64,000 bases of DNA from Tubulanus polymorphus (Eukaryota; Nemertea; Palaeonemertea; Tubulaniformes; Tubulanidae), in contig NC_134028.1 of NCBI RefSeq assembly GCF_964204645.1, positions 15,179,263 to 15,243,262 on the forward strand. Reading direction: 5' to 3'. The notes under the pieces are model-generated. The model was given only the letters and a program-made list of their open reading frames with translations, searched no databases and was not told where the DNA came from. Below are positions 21,632 through 31,459 of this stretch, in pieces. The stretch's first letter is position 1; each line of letters opens with the position of its first letter. Both the position numbers and the translations under genes were made by a program.

Positions 21632-22297
21632 ATTGAACCAGAACAACCACAAACTATCAATATTACAAATAACACTGGTGTTATAAATATATATTACAAG
21701 AAGTGTTCTAAATGTGAATTAGATAAATCATTAACAGAATTTAGTAAGCGTAAGATTAGCAAAGATGGTTTTCAATATTGCTGTAAAACTTGTTTTAAAC
21801 TATATACCAAACAATACCGAGAAGATAACATAGAACATTATAATTATTATATGGCAGAATATATGAGAGAAAGATATCAAACAGATCTTAATTTTAGATT
21901 GAAACAATGCTTAAGATCTAGATTAACACAATTATTCAACAAAGAAACGCATTTAGAAACACTATCTAATTTATTGGGTTGTTCAGATGAATTCTTAAAA
22001 TCATGGATTATATTTCAATTCGATGATAAAATGAATATAGATAATTATGGTGAATACTTTCATATTGATCACGTGTTACCAATATCTAAATTTAACATGA
22101 ATGATGAATACAATAAAAAACTTATTTGGGGTTGGAAGAATTTAAGACCTTTAGAAAAGAAAGAAAATCAAGTCAAATCTAATAAACTCGATTTACAGTT
22201 ATATTTGGATCAATTAGATAAAGTAAAGAAATTCATTGAATTATGGAACAATGATCCAAATAATGAACAATATGTTGAGTCTTTAATGAGTGGTTGA
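21632..22297 (+). CDS. HNH endonuclease with N-terminal zinc ribbon, start lost
   Basis: The frame is open from 21632; the first ATG is at 21851, but homologous-looking domain sequence lies upstream. A zinc ribbon (KKCSKCELDK … CCKTC) is followed by a helical region and an HNH nuclease core: FHIDHVLPISKF, then WKNLRPLEKKENQVKSNKL. The His-Asp-His-type start and the closing N-x-RPL-…-EN-x-KSNK pattern are characteristic of phage and giant-virus homing-type HNH enzymes. It would cut DNA. HNH genes are not part of the Polinton core, so it is probably an inserted passenger. The true start is not visible, and the gene may be 5'-truncated. Confidence 0.7.
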   Translation: MEPEQPQTINITNNTGVINIYYKKCSKCELDKSLTEFSKRKISKDGFQYCCKTCFKLYTKQYREDNIEHYNYYMAEYMRERYQTDLNFRLKQCLRSRLTQLFNKETHLETLSNLLGCSDEFLKSWIIFQFDDKMNIDNYGEYFHIDHVLPISKFNMNDEYNKKLIWGWKNLRPLEKKENQVKSNKLDLQLYLDQLDKVKKFIELWNNDPNNEQYVESLMSG

Positions 22298-22544
22298 AGA
22301 ATAATAGATTTTAAATAAAAAATATTAAAAATTACATATCTTCAACTAGCTAGTATTAGTTATTGTTTTTTTAATATTTTCTTTTCAAAAAAGAATACTT
22401 TATATCACAAATAAAAAATACTAAAAAAACAATAACTAATACTAAAATTCTTTACCTTTAACTAAGCTAGTATTAACCCAAAGAGATACTGGTATCATTT
22501 TATAATACTTATAATATTTTTCCTATTACATTTCTCTAATATAA
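22298..22544. repeat. short inverted repeat region
   Basis: AACTAGCTAGTATTAGTTATTGTTTTT near 22343 returns inverted as AAAAACAATAACTAATACT near 22425, giving a stem-loop between the HNH gene and the next reading frame. Confidence 0.5.
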
Positions 22545-23146
22545 ATGTCAAAGAAATCTAATAAGAATAGTATTGATATTGAAAAAACATTAGATGATTG
22601 GGTATAAGTGATAATAAAGATACAGCTAATTGTGCTCAAGTTAATTGTAATATAGATTAGGAATACTATTTATATTGTAAGCATCATCTAGAACTATTGA
22701 TTGCCGGTGGAAAAACTAAGGAGTTTTTAAATAGAATCATTACTTTTCAAGAACTAGACTCTATGAAACCAGATAAAGTAATAAAATATTTTAAGATTTA
22801 CGAAGAAGCTAGATTAGCTAGAATAAATGATTCTATTTCAGATGGTATTGTCAAATGTTATTCTAAGTTATGTAACCAGTTAATACCAATTGATGATGAA
22901 AATAAATTATATAGTGATTTGAAAAATGACTACTTAGTTATGACTGAATTACAAAAATGAGTTGGTTATGCTTCATTTCAATTAGGATCGGTTATGACAT
23001 TAATTTCTACTGGCGTCATAACATTTTCGAACATCAAGCCTATGGAATATAAATCAGGTAAGAACGAAACAGATGACGCTGTACTACAACCAAACTTCGA
23101 AACAGAAAATGAATCAGAACAAAAATTAACTAAAATAAATGAGTGA
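22545..23146 (+). pseudogene. Polinton small membrane protein, broken
   Basis: Begins with ATG at 22545 (MSKKSNKN…), shifts frame near 22600, then has in-frame stops at 22658-22660 and 22958-22960. It continues to a stop at 23144-23146. The middle contains paired cysteines and histidines (CAQVNC … YCKHH), a helical region, and a hydrophobic segment (GSVMTLISTGVITF). It overlaps the next gene's ATG at 23139 by eight bases, typical of tight viral packing. Function unknown. Confidence 0.5.
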
Positions 23147-23498
23147 TGGAGTTAAGAAAATGGCTAGATCAGAGCAACAAATTAAATGGGCAAGAGAATT
23201 AGGTAAAAGATCTTCAGAATTAAAAAAAGCTAAGAAAAAGAAATTAACTGATATAAATGAATCACCCGATATTGATTCAAATAATAATCCATCTGATTCT
23301 TCTAATGCTGGAAGTAATTATAAATTATATATTACAATTGGGTTAATCACAATTATTATATTCTCTGGCGTAATATATAAATCAAAATTCAAATCTGATG
23401 ATAAAGATGATTCCAATGATAATAAACCTATCATACCAGAAAATAAGTCAAATCATAAAGCCATTGAAACTAAATCTAAATTATTATTAATGGATTAA
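23139..23498 (+). CDS. small single-pass membrane protein
   Basis: 119 residues. A basic N-terminus (KKAKKKK) and a Ser/Asn-rich linker lead to one membrane segment at about residues 66-84 (YITIGLITIIIFSGVIY), then an acidic/basic tail. It lies between the broken gene above and the integrase. Not recognised beyond this; it could be a virion membrane-associated or accessory protein. Confidence 0.5.
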   Translation: MSDGVKKMARSEQQIKWARELGKRSSELKKAKKKKLTDINESPDIDSNNNPSDSSNAGSNYKLYITIGLITIIIFSGVIYKSKFKSDDKDDSNDNKPIIPENKSNHKAIETKSKLLLMD

Positions 23499-23504
23499 AA
23501 TAAG

Positions 23505-24461
23505 ATGAAAAAAGAACAATATTTAAGAGAGTTATATTACAACCCAGAAAGTGAAGTATCATATTCTAACGTTACTGAATTATGGAATAAAATTAAATCT
23601 GATAATGGTGGTATAAAATATAGTGAATTAAAATCATGGTTACAAAATCAACCAACATATCAAATCCACAAGAAAATGGATAAAACTTATTTAACAAGAA
23701 AAGTTATGGTTTCATATATCGATCAACAATGGCAAGCGGATTTAATTGACATGAAGAACTTAGAAGAATACAACAAAGGATATTTCTGGATATTAAATGT
23801 TATAGATATATTCAAACATTTCAAAAAACTATTATCTGATAACGATGTAGATTATTTTTCAACACATTCAGATAAAAAAGCATCTATTATAGAAAGATTT
23901 AATAAAACATTGAAAACTAGAATGTGGAAATATTTTACTGCTAATGAAACATATATTTATATCGATGTGTTAGATGATTTAGTGAAAGGTTATAATAATT
24001 CTAAACATAATTCTATAAATATGAAACCTATACAAGCTAGAAAAGAAGATAATTCAGAAATAGTTTAGAATAATTTATATGGAGCATTTGTTACACATGA
24101 TTTTGGAGAACCTAAATTTAAAATAGGACAACACGTAAGAATATCTAAATATAGAAAAACCTTTTATAAAGGTTATACCCCTAATTTTACAGAAGAAATA
24201 TTCAAGATTAAAAAGATAATATTAACTAAACCATTTGTTTATAAATTAGAAGATCTAAAAGATGAAGAAATATTAGGTTATTTCTATGAACAAGAATTAT
24301 CACTTGTACCAAATCAAGATGAAATAGAATACAAAATAGAAAAAGTATTGAAAACAAAAACTCTTAAAGGAAAAAAGTATTCTTTGGTGAAATATAAAGG
24401 ATATGATGATAAACTTAATGAATGGATTTTATCTAGTAAAATTAAAAGAATAAATGATTAA
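23505..24461 (+). pseudogene. Polinton integrase with C-terminal chromodomain
   Basis: A retroviral-type (rve) integrase. WQADLIDM carries the first catalytic Asp, and ASIIERFNKTLK carries the catalytic Glu. The stretch between them is about 60 residues shorter than usual, and the block with the second catalytic Asp (family pattern T-D-x-G-x-E-F) is absent, so the core is internally deleted. A TAG at 24066-24068 interrupts the frame. After it, the same frame continues with an SH3-like region (FKIGQHVRISKY) and a chromodomain (YKIEKVLKTK … VKYKGYDDKLNEW). It would normally integrate the element. Its last codons overlap the ATPase ATG at 24454. Confidence 0.85.
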
Positions 24462-25065
24462 AGATTTATTTATATTTGAACCGCATAATATGATAGTTAC
24501 TGGTGTAACCAATTGTGGTAAAACACATTTCATATTAGATTTGTTAGAAACTATTTATAAGAATCATTTTGATAATATAATATTATTTTGTCCTACTTAT
24601 GAAATGAATAAAACATATAATAGAGATATAGTTAAGATAAAAAAGTTTATTATATTAGATCCTAAAACAGTAAAAGAAAATTTAGATAATTGTATTAAAA
24701 TAGCAATTGATAGTTATAAAGGATCAAATACATTATTCATTATAGATGATTGCGCAAATTTACATGATTCAAAAGTGAGAGAAAGTGAGTTATGTTATTT
24801 AGCTTTCTCTGGGAGACATTTTAGGATAACAACATGGGTTTTAAATCAAAAATATAATCCAATTGTTAAAGACTTTAGGGAGAATATAAGATTTCTAGTT
24901 TTATTTTATAACAAAGATAAAAAATCTATGCAACAATCATTGGAAGAAAATCAAATTATACCTACTGAATTACTTGATGAATATATGAATAAATTAAAGA
25001 ATAATAAAGGTTCAAAATTATTACTGAGATTACAATTTCCCTATGAATATAAATTTATAAAATAA
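24454..25065 (+). CDS. Polinton genome-packaging ATPase (FtsK/HerA, A32-like)
   Basis: 203 residues, intact. Walker A is at residues 17-25 (GVTNCGKTH) and Walker B at about 92-98 (TLFIIDDC). An SGRHFRITTWVLNQ block follows, typical of the A32-like family. It would pump DNA into capsids. It overlaps the integrase end and is the last gene of the plus-strand block. Length fits Polinton ATPases. Confidence 0.9.
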   Translation: MIKDLFIFEPHNMIVTGVTNCGKTHFILDLLETIYKNHFDNIILFCPTYEMNKTYNRDIVKIKKFIILDPKTVKENLDNCIKIAIDSYKGSNTLFIIDDCANLHDSKVRESELCYLAFSGRHFRITTWVLNQKYNPIVKDFRENIRFLVLFYNKDKKSMQQSLEENQIIPTELLDEYMNKLKNNKGSKLLLRLQFPYEYKFIK

Positions 25066-25074
25066 ATATTTGTG

Positions 25075-25170
25075 TACCTATGTATTAGATACCCAATTAG
25101 ATACCCTAATACCTGATACCCCATTAGATACCCTAATACCTGATACCCTATTAGATACCTTAAATACTTA
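25075..25170. repeat. short tandem repeat between convergent gene blocks
   Basis: A ~29-bp unit (TAATACCTGATACCCCATTAGATACC) occurs about three times, with variants of ATTAGATACCC. It lies exactly where the plus-strand ATPase and the minus-strand structural block converge, so it may separate transcripts. Confidence 0.7.
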
Positions 25171-25221
25171 AAACCCCCTTTTTTATTTACTATTATTTTA
25201 TACAATTTTCAACCTTTATTA

Positions 25222-26136
25222 TTATTTGAGTGTTAGATAATCAATTTCTGAATCACTTTCACTATCAGACCCTAACAATTTATTCAAATTCTCTACCGTA
25301 TCTTCTTCTAATTCTTTATTATTTTTATACTTATTCTTCGTCCTTTTTACCGAATCATCAATAGTTGTTTCATTGTTATGCTTATTCATCCAATCAAATT
25401 TATCATTATTATCAATGCGCTTTCCTGTATTTTCATTATCATCTTTATTAGTGTTTGCTCCTTATATTTCATTTACAGTGTTTGATCCTAATATTTCATT
25501 AGCATCGGTTAAATCTAATTCATTTTTATTAGGTGTTGCTAATAAAAAATCTTCATATAATTCTTTACCATTTACTTTTTTATTTGAAACAAATTTTGTA
25601 ACATATCTAAATGGGTGTTCTATAAATTCTTTTAAACCAACACGTTCTATAACATTAGTAATATGTGAATTTGTATTCATATGTTTATTCCAATTTGATG
25701 GAGCGTTTGAAAATTCACCTTTACAATAATCACAATAATTTCTATTTTTACTAACATTTAATATTATTGCATTATTAGATGTAGAAGGTATTACATTATT
25801 AGATGTAGTAGGTATTACACTATTAGATGTAGTAGGTATTACAATATTAGATGTAGTAGGTATTACATTATTAGATGTAGTAGGTATTACATTATTAGAT
25901 GTAGTAGGTATTACATTATTAGATGTAGAAGGTATTACATTATTATCAATTACATTACTTAAATTATCAACAACACCACTTATATTATTATCGATTTCTA
26001 TTAGTTTAGTTTTATAAATTTTGAAAATAGGATCAAATATCAAAGCTATATTACAAGGTATTACATAATATAAACCATCATTATTTTCATGTGTATCGAT
26101 GTATGGAATATGTTTATATACTTTACCTCCTTCCAT
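25222..26136 (-). pseudogene. zinc-finger protein with NNVIPTTS repeats
   Basis: The frame runs from ATG at 26136 to a stop at 25222, with one TAA at 25462-25464. After an N-terminal domain come eight copies of an eight-residue repeat (NNVIPTTS and variants), a C2H2 finger (CDYCKGEFSN … HMNTNSH), and, past the stop, an acidic Ser/Asp/Glu tail. The last gene of the minus-strand block. The function is unknown; the repeats suggest a flexible linker and the finger a nucleic-acid or protein contact. One nonsense codon is the only lesion. Confidence 0.55.
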
Positions 26137-26168
26137 TTATATAATAAATTTTTATTAAAGTTAAAATT

Positions 26169-27416
26169 TTAATGCATAACACTATCTAATTGTGAATTTA
26201 CAATATTTAATTGTGCGTCAGATATAATATAAATGTGCATTTTGAAATTTAGACTTCCTTTTTTCTTTGTCATGAATAATTGTATTCCATCTTTAGTATT
26301 TTGTAGTTTTTTTCCAGAACCATGTAATGAATTATCCTCTGTTGTTCTAAAATCTAACCATAATGCATATCTATTGCCGGTATAATAATCAATTTGATTA
26401 ATATTACAATTTTCAGATGATTTTCCTTTTTCATTCATAAAATGTTTTCTTATTTCTGGCCATTGATCAATCATTCTCATTCCTTGACAAAATATTTTAT
26501 TTGCTATTCCTTCGATAGTTATTTCTACTTTTGTTATTTCAGGATTATAATACTTATCAACCTGTATTGCACCATTAGAATATGTTGCAATGGTAAAAAA
26601 TATTAATATACCTTTAATCGATCTTCTTGGGAAGTTAATATTCTCATTAATTATTTCATCATTTGCATTAATAGTTACAGTTTTAAATTTATCAATATAA
26701 TCATATAATAATGATAATCCTTGATTGTATTGAGTTTGAATTATACTTGAAATATTTTCATCAGTTACTGTATCATATTCTAAACATATATTCGATAATT
26801 TATAACCCATATCTTTAAAAACGCTAGATAATACAATTTCATTTACAGGAGCAAATGTTATTTCGAATATAACGTCTTCTTGAATTGCGTATTTATATAA
26901 AGGTGCATTATTATTTATCAATTCAAAGTCTAATGGAATTTTATATTTGCTTCCATAAATCTTTTTTATCAAATTATCTGCGGTACGAGTTACTATTGCG
27001 TCATTAGCTCCTGATCTTAATTTATTTTGGTTTTCTGATTAGATTCCTTGAAATATCATATTATTTCTATTTTCTTTAGTTAACCATAAATCTTTATAAT
27101 GCATAAATAAATTATAATCATCTAATGAGAAAACTGTTTCTGGACCAATCTTTATAGTTAACTTTTTAATCAAATATCTTCCAACATTATCAACAACATA
27201 ATTATTATCATGACCAATTACTTTTATATCGGCTGATAAATAAATACTATTTGGAACATAAAAAGTATTTTGTGTTAATCGAGGAATTCTAACATATAAA
27301 GTTTCATCGGGATTAATATTAGAAGGGTTATGAGTAATTATATGATGTGATCTTTCTGCTTTAATAGCATTAGATATTCTATGATTCTTAGAAGGATTTA
27401 TATAACTCCCACTCAT
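26169..27416 (-). pseudogene. Polinton major capsid protein (double jelly-roll)
   Basis: A single frame of about 415 codons interrupted by one TAA at 27039-27041. The N-terminal part has ETLYVRIPRL, VPNSIYLSADI, NVGRYLIKKLTI and the MHYKDLWLT block. The C-terminal part has PRRSIKGILIFF, KIFCQGMRMIDQW, YALWLDFRTTED, SLHGSGKKLQNTKDGI and HIYIISDAQLNI. These are the conserved landmarks of Polinton major capsid proteins, which form hexameric capsomers of icosahedral particles. Length is slightly short of the usual. It is preceded by the T-run/TAAATG element. With the stop, only fragments would be made unless it is read through. Confidence 0.82.
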
Positions 27417-27436
27417 TTATTTAACAAAAAAAATTA
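27417..27436 (-). promoter_or_regulatory. T-run/TAAATG element before major capsid gene
   Basis: Coding-strand order TTAATTTTTTTTGTTAAATA then ATG. One instance of a motif found before most structural genes in both Polintons. Confidence 0.5.
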
Positions 27437-27457
27437 ATTATTTATTTTTAATCATGG

Positions 27458-28922
27458 TTACTTGATATTTTTTGATATCATATTAACTAACCCAAAAATA
27501 ATAGCACTTACAACTGTAATTAAAAATAAAATAATATGTTCAGCAGCAAAGTTAATAATGTTTCCTGCAGATTTCAATATAAAACCAACAATCATTGCAA
27601 TAACTCCTGGCAATGCTGCAGCATATTTTTTAGAAAGTTCCCATAAATATTTTGCTAATTTCTTTAAACCATCCTTAACTTTATCTTGTATAGAATTATT
27701 ACCTGGGGGTTTATCTGGTTTATTGGGAGTAGGAGTAGATTTTAAAGCATTTGATATTGCTAAACCAATTGTTGTAAATAACATAGTTACAGCTGTTCGA
27801 ATTGAAAGAATTGTTATTCCTTCAAACTTAAATAATAATTTTATTCTATCTTTCAATGATATTCTAGAATCTGGTTTTATTAGATATCTTTTAAAAACAT
27901 CTTTTAATCTATCAATATTATAATCATATGATTTTAATAATGATTTAATTTCTTCTTTTTGTAATTCTATGTTATATTCTAAATCATCTTTTTCTTTTTC
28001 TAAACGTAATTCTTTTTGCTTATATTCTATTTCGTCAATAACTTTATTATCTCTCTAATTTTAGTTTTTCCGATTCTTTTCTTGATTTAAATAATTCATC
28101 TTCTAAAGTTCTAATTTTAAAATCTCTTATCTCTTTTTCATGCGCAATTTTATTAGTTGCATTTCTTATACTAAAAATTTCTCTTATTGCTTTATCAGAA
28201 AATGTATCTAAATCTTCTAATTCTTGTTTTGTTGCATCAAGTAATCCCTTCGGTAAAAGGAGTTCAGTCTGAACTCCTTTTGAATTAGGTTTACTAGTTT
28301 TGGAAGTTGTATTCTGTTCAGAACTTGTTTCTGGTTCTAAATTATTATCGATTGTTTCAAATAATTTTTCAATTCTTTGTTTAAAAACTCTTTCATTTTT
28401 AATAATTTCTTCTTGTGTTACATCTTCTATTTCATTACTATTTCTTATTATTTTAATTCTAGATAGTAATGAGTCAGACTTAAGCAAAGTTGATTCTGCT
28501 AATATTTTGTTTTGTTTTTTATAAGAGATATCAATATAATAATCATCTTTCAAACGATGATAATATTCACCATCTAAAAACTTTAATTCTCTTACTAAAA
28601 GTCTGGCGCCTCTATCATTTATATTATATCCAGATTCTTTAAATACATGTTGAAAATCATACATAAATTCAATATTTTCTAAATTTTGTCTTGATAAACC
28701 TTGATTTTCATTTTCAGGATTTATTCTCGATCTAGTTCTTCTATCAAATTCATCTGATGGGGTTTTAGGACCAGGAACAACTTCTGGTTCTAAATTAGTA
28801 TTATATTCTGGCTCATTACCATCATTAAAACTTGTTTCACTAAAATCAGGTTGTGGTTCATCACTTATACCGGGGGTGTCACCAAAAGGATCCAATGGAA
28901 AACCTTCTCCACCTTCTGCCAT
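27458..28922 (-). pseudogene. coiled-coil and membrane virion-type protein, frameshifted
   Basis: Starts with ATG at 28922 (MAEGGEGF), has an acidic Pro-rich N-terminus, a folded central region and a long coiled coil. The frame stops at 28047, but the next frame carries on the coiled coil without an ATG, then a hydrophobic C-terminal region with two or three membrane-type segments (LFTTIGLAIS, VIAMIVGFIL, IILFLITVVSAIIFGL). A single indel near 28050 explains this. The same gene starts at 63921 in element 2. Conserved Polinton gene of unknown function; a minor virion component is an inference. Confidence 0.55.
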
Positions 28923-28942
28923 TTACATAATAAAAAAATTAA
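28923..28942 (-). promoter_or_regulatory. T-run/TAAATG element before coiled-coil gene
   Basis: Coding-strand order AATTTTTTTATTATGTAA then ATG. The equivalent site in element 2 is 63905-63920 (AATTTTTGTATTATGTAA, ATG). Confidence 0.5.
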
Positions 28943-30324
28943 AATTTAAGATATAATATTCCTCCGATTACAATTCCTATACAAGTTATAGCTAATTTAG
29001 TATTTTCATGGGATTTATTATCATCATTTAGTTTAATTATATCATGTTGATTATTATCAGTTTTTATATTTTCTGATGTATTATAATCCGGTTTAGAATC
29101 ATTATTTAATTTAATATTCTTAGTTTTAGTTTCAGTTGATTGAATATGTTTTTTATTTTTTTCACCTTCCATTGATTTTGGAGCAGTAATAATCTTTTTA
29201 TTTATATCATTCAATCCAAATGAATTATTTATTGTTGCGGTTTTAATTAGATTATTATAACCAATTATATTTCCCATCTTTAATACTAAATCATTAGAAA
29301 TAATTAATAGATTAGGGCCTATACAATAATTAAGCCTTACATGAGATTTATCTAAATAATTTTGATATCTTATAATGTTTTCTGGAATCGATCTATTTTT
29401 ATCATTATGTAAGGAATCATCAAATAATACTTTGAATTGTTTTTGTGTATCGAATGATGTATTCAAATTTCCAATTATCGGTGATCTTGTTTCAACTTGC
29501 GCGCCTAAAATACAAATTAAATAAGTTCTAATAGATTGATTAATTCTTTGTATACCTGATTTTGTAAAACCTTCATTATTTTCTAAAATGAAATAAACCC
29601 AACCATTATTGTTTTCTTGTTTTGAATTATCATAAAATGTCGGTAATTTATTGAAATTTAATGTTTCTAAATCCTTAGTTTCTATTTTACCATAACCTAA
29701 TTTATTACTATAGATATTATACAAACTATTAGATGGTATGGGAAGTGCACAATATTCTGCAATCTTTTTAGGGCAAGGAAGTGATCTTATTGTTCCAATT
29801 TTTGTTCTAAAATCAGAATTATTTATATCTCTATTAAATTCATTACAAATTTTATAAAACTTTGATAAATTAATATTATTATCTAATTCTTTAAAATACC
29901 TAGATCCTGGTAAAGCGCACTCTAATTCATTTAATATTATTCTGATTTGAAAGTATGTATGAAATCTAAATAAACTTTGAATTAGTTTATATTTAGAATT
30001 ATTCAAATGATCATTCCAACTAATTCCACAACCTGTTGTTGCACAATAAACAGCAAAATTTAATTGGTTCTGCCAATACTTCATATTAGATTTTAATAAC
30101 CATTGTTTTTCATCTTTCAATTTTTTAAAATTAATTAAATATACATGAAATATATTTTCCATCTTTGCATTAAAATTATTAGTTTCAGTAACATAAATTT
30201 CTAAATTAGTTAATGAATCTAAAACTTCATTTCTATATGTAATATCTTTATTAAAATCTATTGCTGGAATATTATATTTAATTGATTTATTATATTGGTA
30301 AGCTTTTGGAAAACTATCTACCAT
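28939..30324 (-). CDS. conserved 461-aa Polinton protein with C-terminal membrane anchor
   Basis: 461 residues, intact here. The body is mixed alpha/beta with conserved Trp/Cys blocks (NMKYWQNQLNFAVYC, ISWNDH) and RSLPCPKKIAEYCALP. A low-complexity Asn/Asp/Lys linker precedes a single C-terminal membrane segment (ITCIGIVIGGILYL). The element 2 homologue at 62516-63904 is about 95% identical but has two nonsense codons. It is not recognised outside Polintons; the tail anchor suggests a membrane-bound virion or assembly protein. Confidence 0.6.
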   Translation of the reverse strand: MVDSFPKAYQYNKSIKYNIPAIDFNKDITYRNEVLDSLTNLEIYVTETNNFNAKMENIFHVYLINFKKLKDEKQWLLKSNMKYWQNQLNFAVYCATTGCGISWNDHLNNSKYKLIQSLFRFHTYFQIRIILNELECALPGSRYFKELDNNINLSKFYKICNEFNRDINNSDFRTKIGTIRSLPCPKKIAEYCALPIPSNSLYNIYSNKLGYGKIETKDLETLNFNKLPTFYDNSKQENNNGWVYFILENNEGFTKSGIQRINQSIRTYLICILGAQVETRSPIIGNLNTSFDTQKQFKVLFDDSLHNDKNRSIPENIIRYQNYLDKSHVRLNYCIGPNLLIISNDLVLKMGNIIGYNNLIKTATINNSFGLNDINKKIITAPKSMEGEKNKKHIQSTETKTKNIKLNNDSKPDYNTSENIKTDNNQHDIIKLNDDNKSHENTKLAITCIGIVIGGILYLKF

Positions 30325-30344
30325 TTATATAACTAAAAAATTAA
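30325..30344 (-). promoter_or_regulatory. T-run/TATAAATG element before 461-aa gene
   Basis: Coding-strand order TTAATTTTTTAGTTATATAA then ATG. Confidence 0.45.
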
Positions 30345-30775
30345 TAATTTATTAATTCTTTTAATAACTTATCTTGTTCTTCAACTGTTATATGACCATT
30401 TAAACTTATATGATCTAGTGTATTCTTCAATTTATTAATTTCTTTTATATTAGTTTCAATTTTTTCTTTATTAGTTTTTATATTTAATTTTGAACTTATA
30501 CCAGTTAAAACACTTGAACTTAATCCTAATACGCCAATTGATAAAGCTAAAGGTGTTAATGGACTGAATATTGCTAGAAATGTTATTACAGAACTAATTG
30601 TAACCGAACCACTTATAATCAAATAATATATAATTTTAGATTTTAAATATTTTTTCTTTTTAACTTTTAAATCATTTTCAAATTCTAATATTTGTTTTTC
30701 TAAATATGTTTTTAATTTAGTTTTATTTATATCATGAGGAATAATATCAATATTATCAACTTTATCTCTATTCAT
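30341..30775 (-). CDS. two-helix membrane protein with coiled coils
   Basis: 144 residues. Coiled coils flank two hydrophobic segments (IIYYLIISGSVTISSVITFLA and a following LTPLALSIGVLGLSSSV). Intact here; the element 2 copy (62080) has a TAA right after the second segment. It resembles small viral membrane proteins; function unknown. Confidence 0.5.
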   Translation of the reverse strand: MNRDKVDNIDIIPHDINKTKLKTYLEKQILEFENDLKVKKKKYLKSKIIYYLIISGSVTISSVITFLAIFSPLTPLALSIGVLGLSSSVLTGISSKLNIKTNKEKIETNIKEINKLKNTLDHISLNGHITVEEQDKLLKELINY

Positions 30776-30791
30776 TTAGCAAAAAAAATTA
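30776..30791 (-). promoter_or_regulatory. T-run/TAAATG element before 144-aa gene
   Basis: Coding-strand order TAATTTTTTTTGCTAA then ATG. The element 2 site is 62061-62079. Confidence 0.5.
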
Positions 30792-31214
30792 CTAATTAGT
30801 AAACTTATAAGCAACAAATATAACAATAACTGTTCCATCTAAAATCCAAATTATTTCATATTTCTGTTGTTCTTTACTTGGGGTATAATAATCTGAAAAT
30901 TTAGGTTTGTATAGATGTAATTTTTCTTTATTGGTTACCGCGTTATATAAACTCATTGCATCATCAACAGATTGAAAATCTCTATGTGAAATCTTCTGAT
31001 CATATAATTCTTTATTGATGTAATCCATATAGTTTTGTCGTTTTTCTCTGTATTCTTCTGCTGCTTTATTATATTTCTCTAATGCTAAATTATGTCTTCT
31101 TTGTTCTCCTAATGAACTATTTTTATCAATATGTTTAAATAAATATCCACCACCAGTAAATGCCAAAGCGTTAACAATTGCCGATCCTATAATAGTTATA
31201 ATTGCAGAAGCCAT
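30792..31214 (-). CDS. 140-aa membrane protein, best conserved between copies
   Basis: An N-terminal hydrophobic segment with glycine-rich turn (VNALAFTGGGYLF), a charged helix (EQRRHNLALEKYNKAAEEYR), and a C-terminal hydrophobic segment (VIVIFVAYKF). It is intact in both elements and differs at only about five or six of 140 residues, the strongest conservation in the block. Function unknown; intactness in two decayed elements suggests recent constraint. Confidence 0.55.
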   Translation of the reverse strand: MASAIITIIGSAIVNALAFTGGGYLFKHIDKNSSLGEQRRHNLALEKYNKAAEEYREKRQNYMDYINKELYDQKISHRDFQSVDDAMSLYNAVTNKEKLHLYKPKFSDYYTPSKEQQKYEIIWILDGTVIVIFVAYKFTN

Positions 31215-31232
31215 TTATTTAGCAAAAAAATT
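31215..31232 (-). promoter_or_regulatory. T-run/TAAATAAATG element before 140-aa gene
   Basis: Coding-strand order ATAATTTTTTTGCTAAATAA then ATG; 61617-61637 in element 2 is nearly the same. Confidence 0.5.
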
Positions 31233-31238
31233 ATGTAT

Positions 31239-31459
31239 TTATATGGGAGGAATATATTTTTGTTTTTCCAAATAATCAATAGTTAAATTAGATAAAGTAA
31301 CTGCTAATGTTAATTTTAAAATATCATTTATATCAAATCTATCAACATTAACACTTCCCATTTTGAATACTTTTTTAATACCATTGAATAACCAACAGTT
31401 CCAACTGATAGTAAGGCGCCATTATATAATCCAGTTATTATCCACTTATTATCACTCAT
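31239..31459 (-). pseudogene. small Polinton protein B, frameshifted
   Basis: ATG at 31459 directly follows the TAA of the next gene upstream (TAAATG). The frame begins MSDNKWIITGLYNGALLSVG and breaks at an A-run near 31370, where element 2 has one more A (AAAAAAA). After the break the other frame runs to a TAA at 31239 (…KYIPPI). Intact length would be about 73 residues with a hydrophobic N-terminus. In element 2 its C-terminal part is fused to small protein A. Confidence 0.5.

Noticed and set aside
20522-25065. Search for the Polinton cysteine protease (Ulp1/adenain type)
   Set aside because: No His-Asp-Cys arrangement or GxHW-type motif was found; the gene may be deleted or lie in the decayed stretch.
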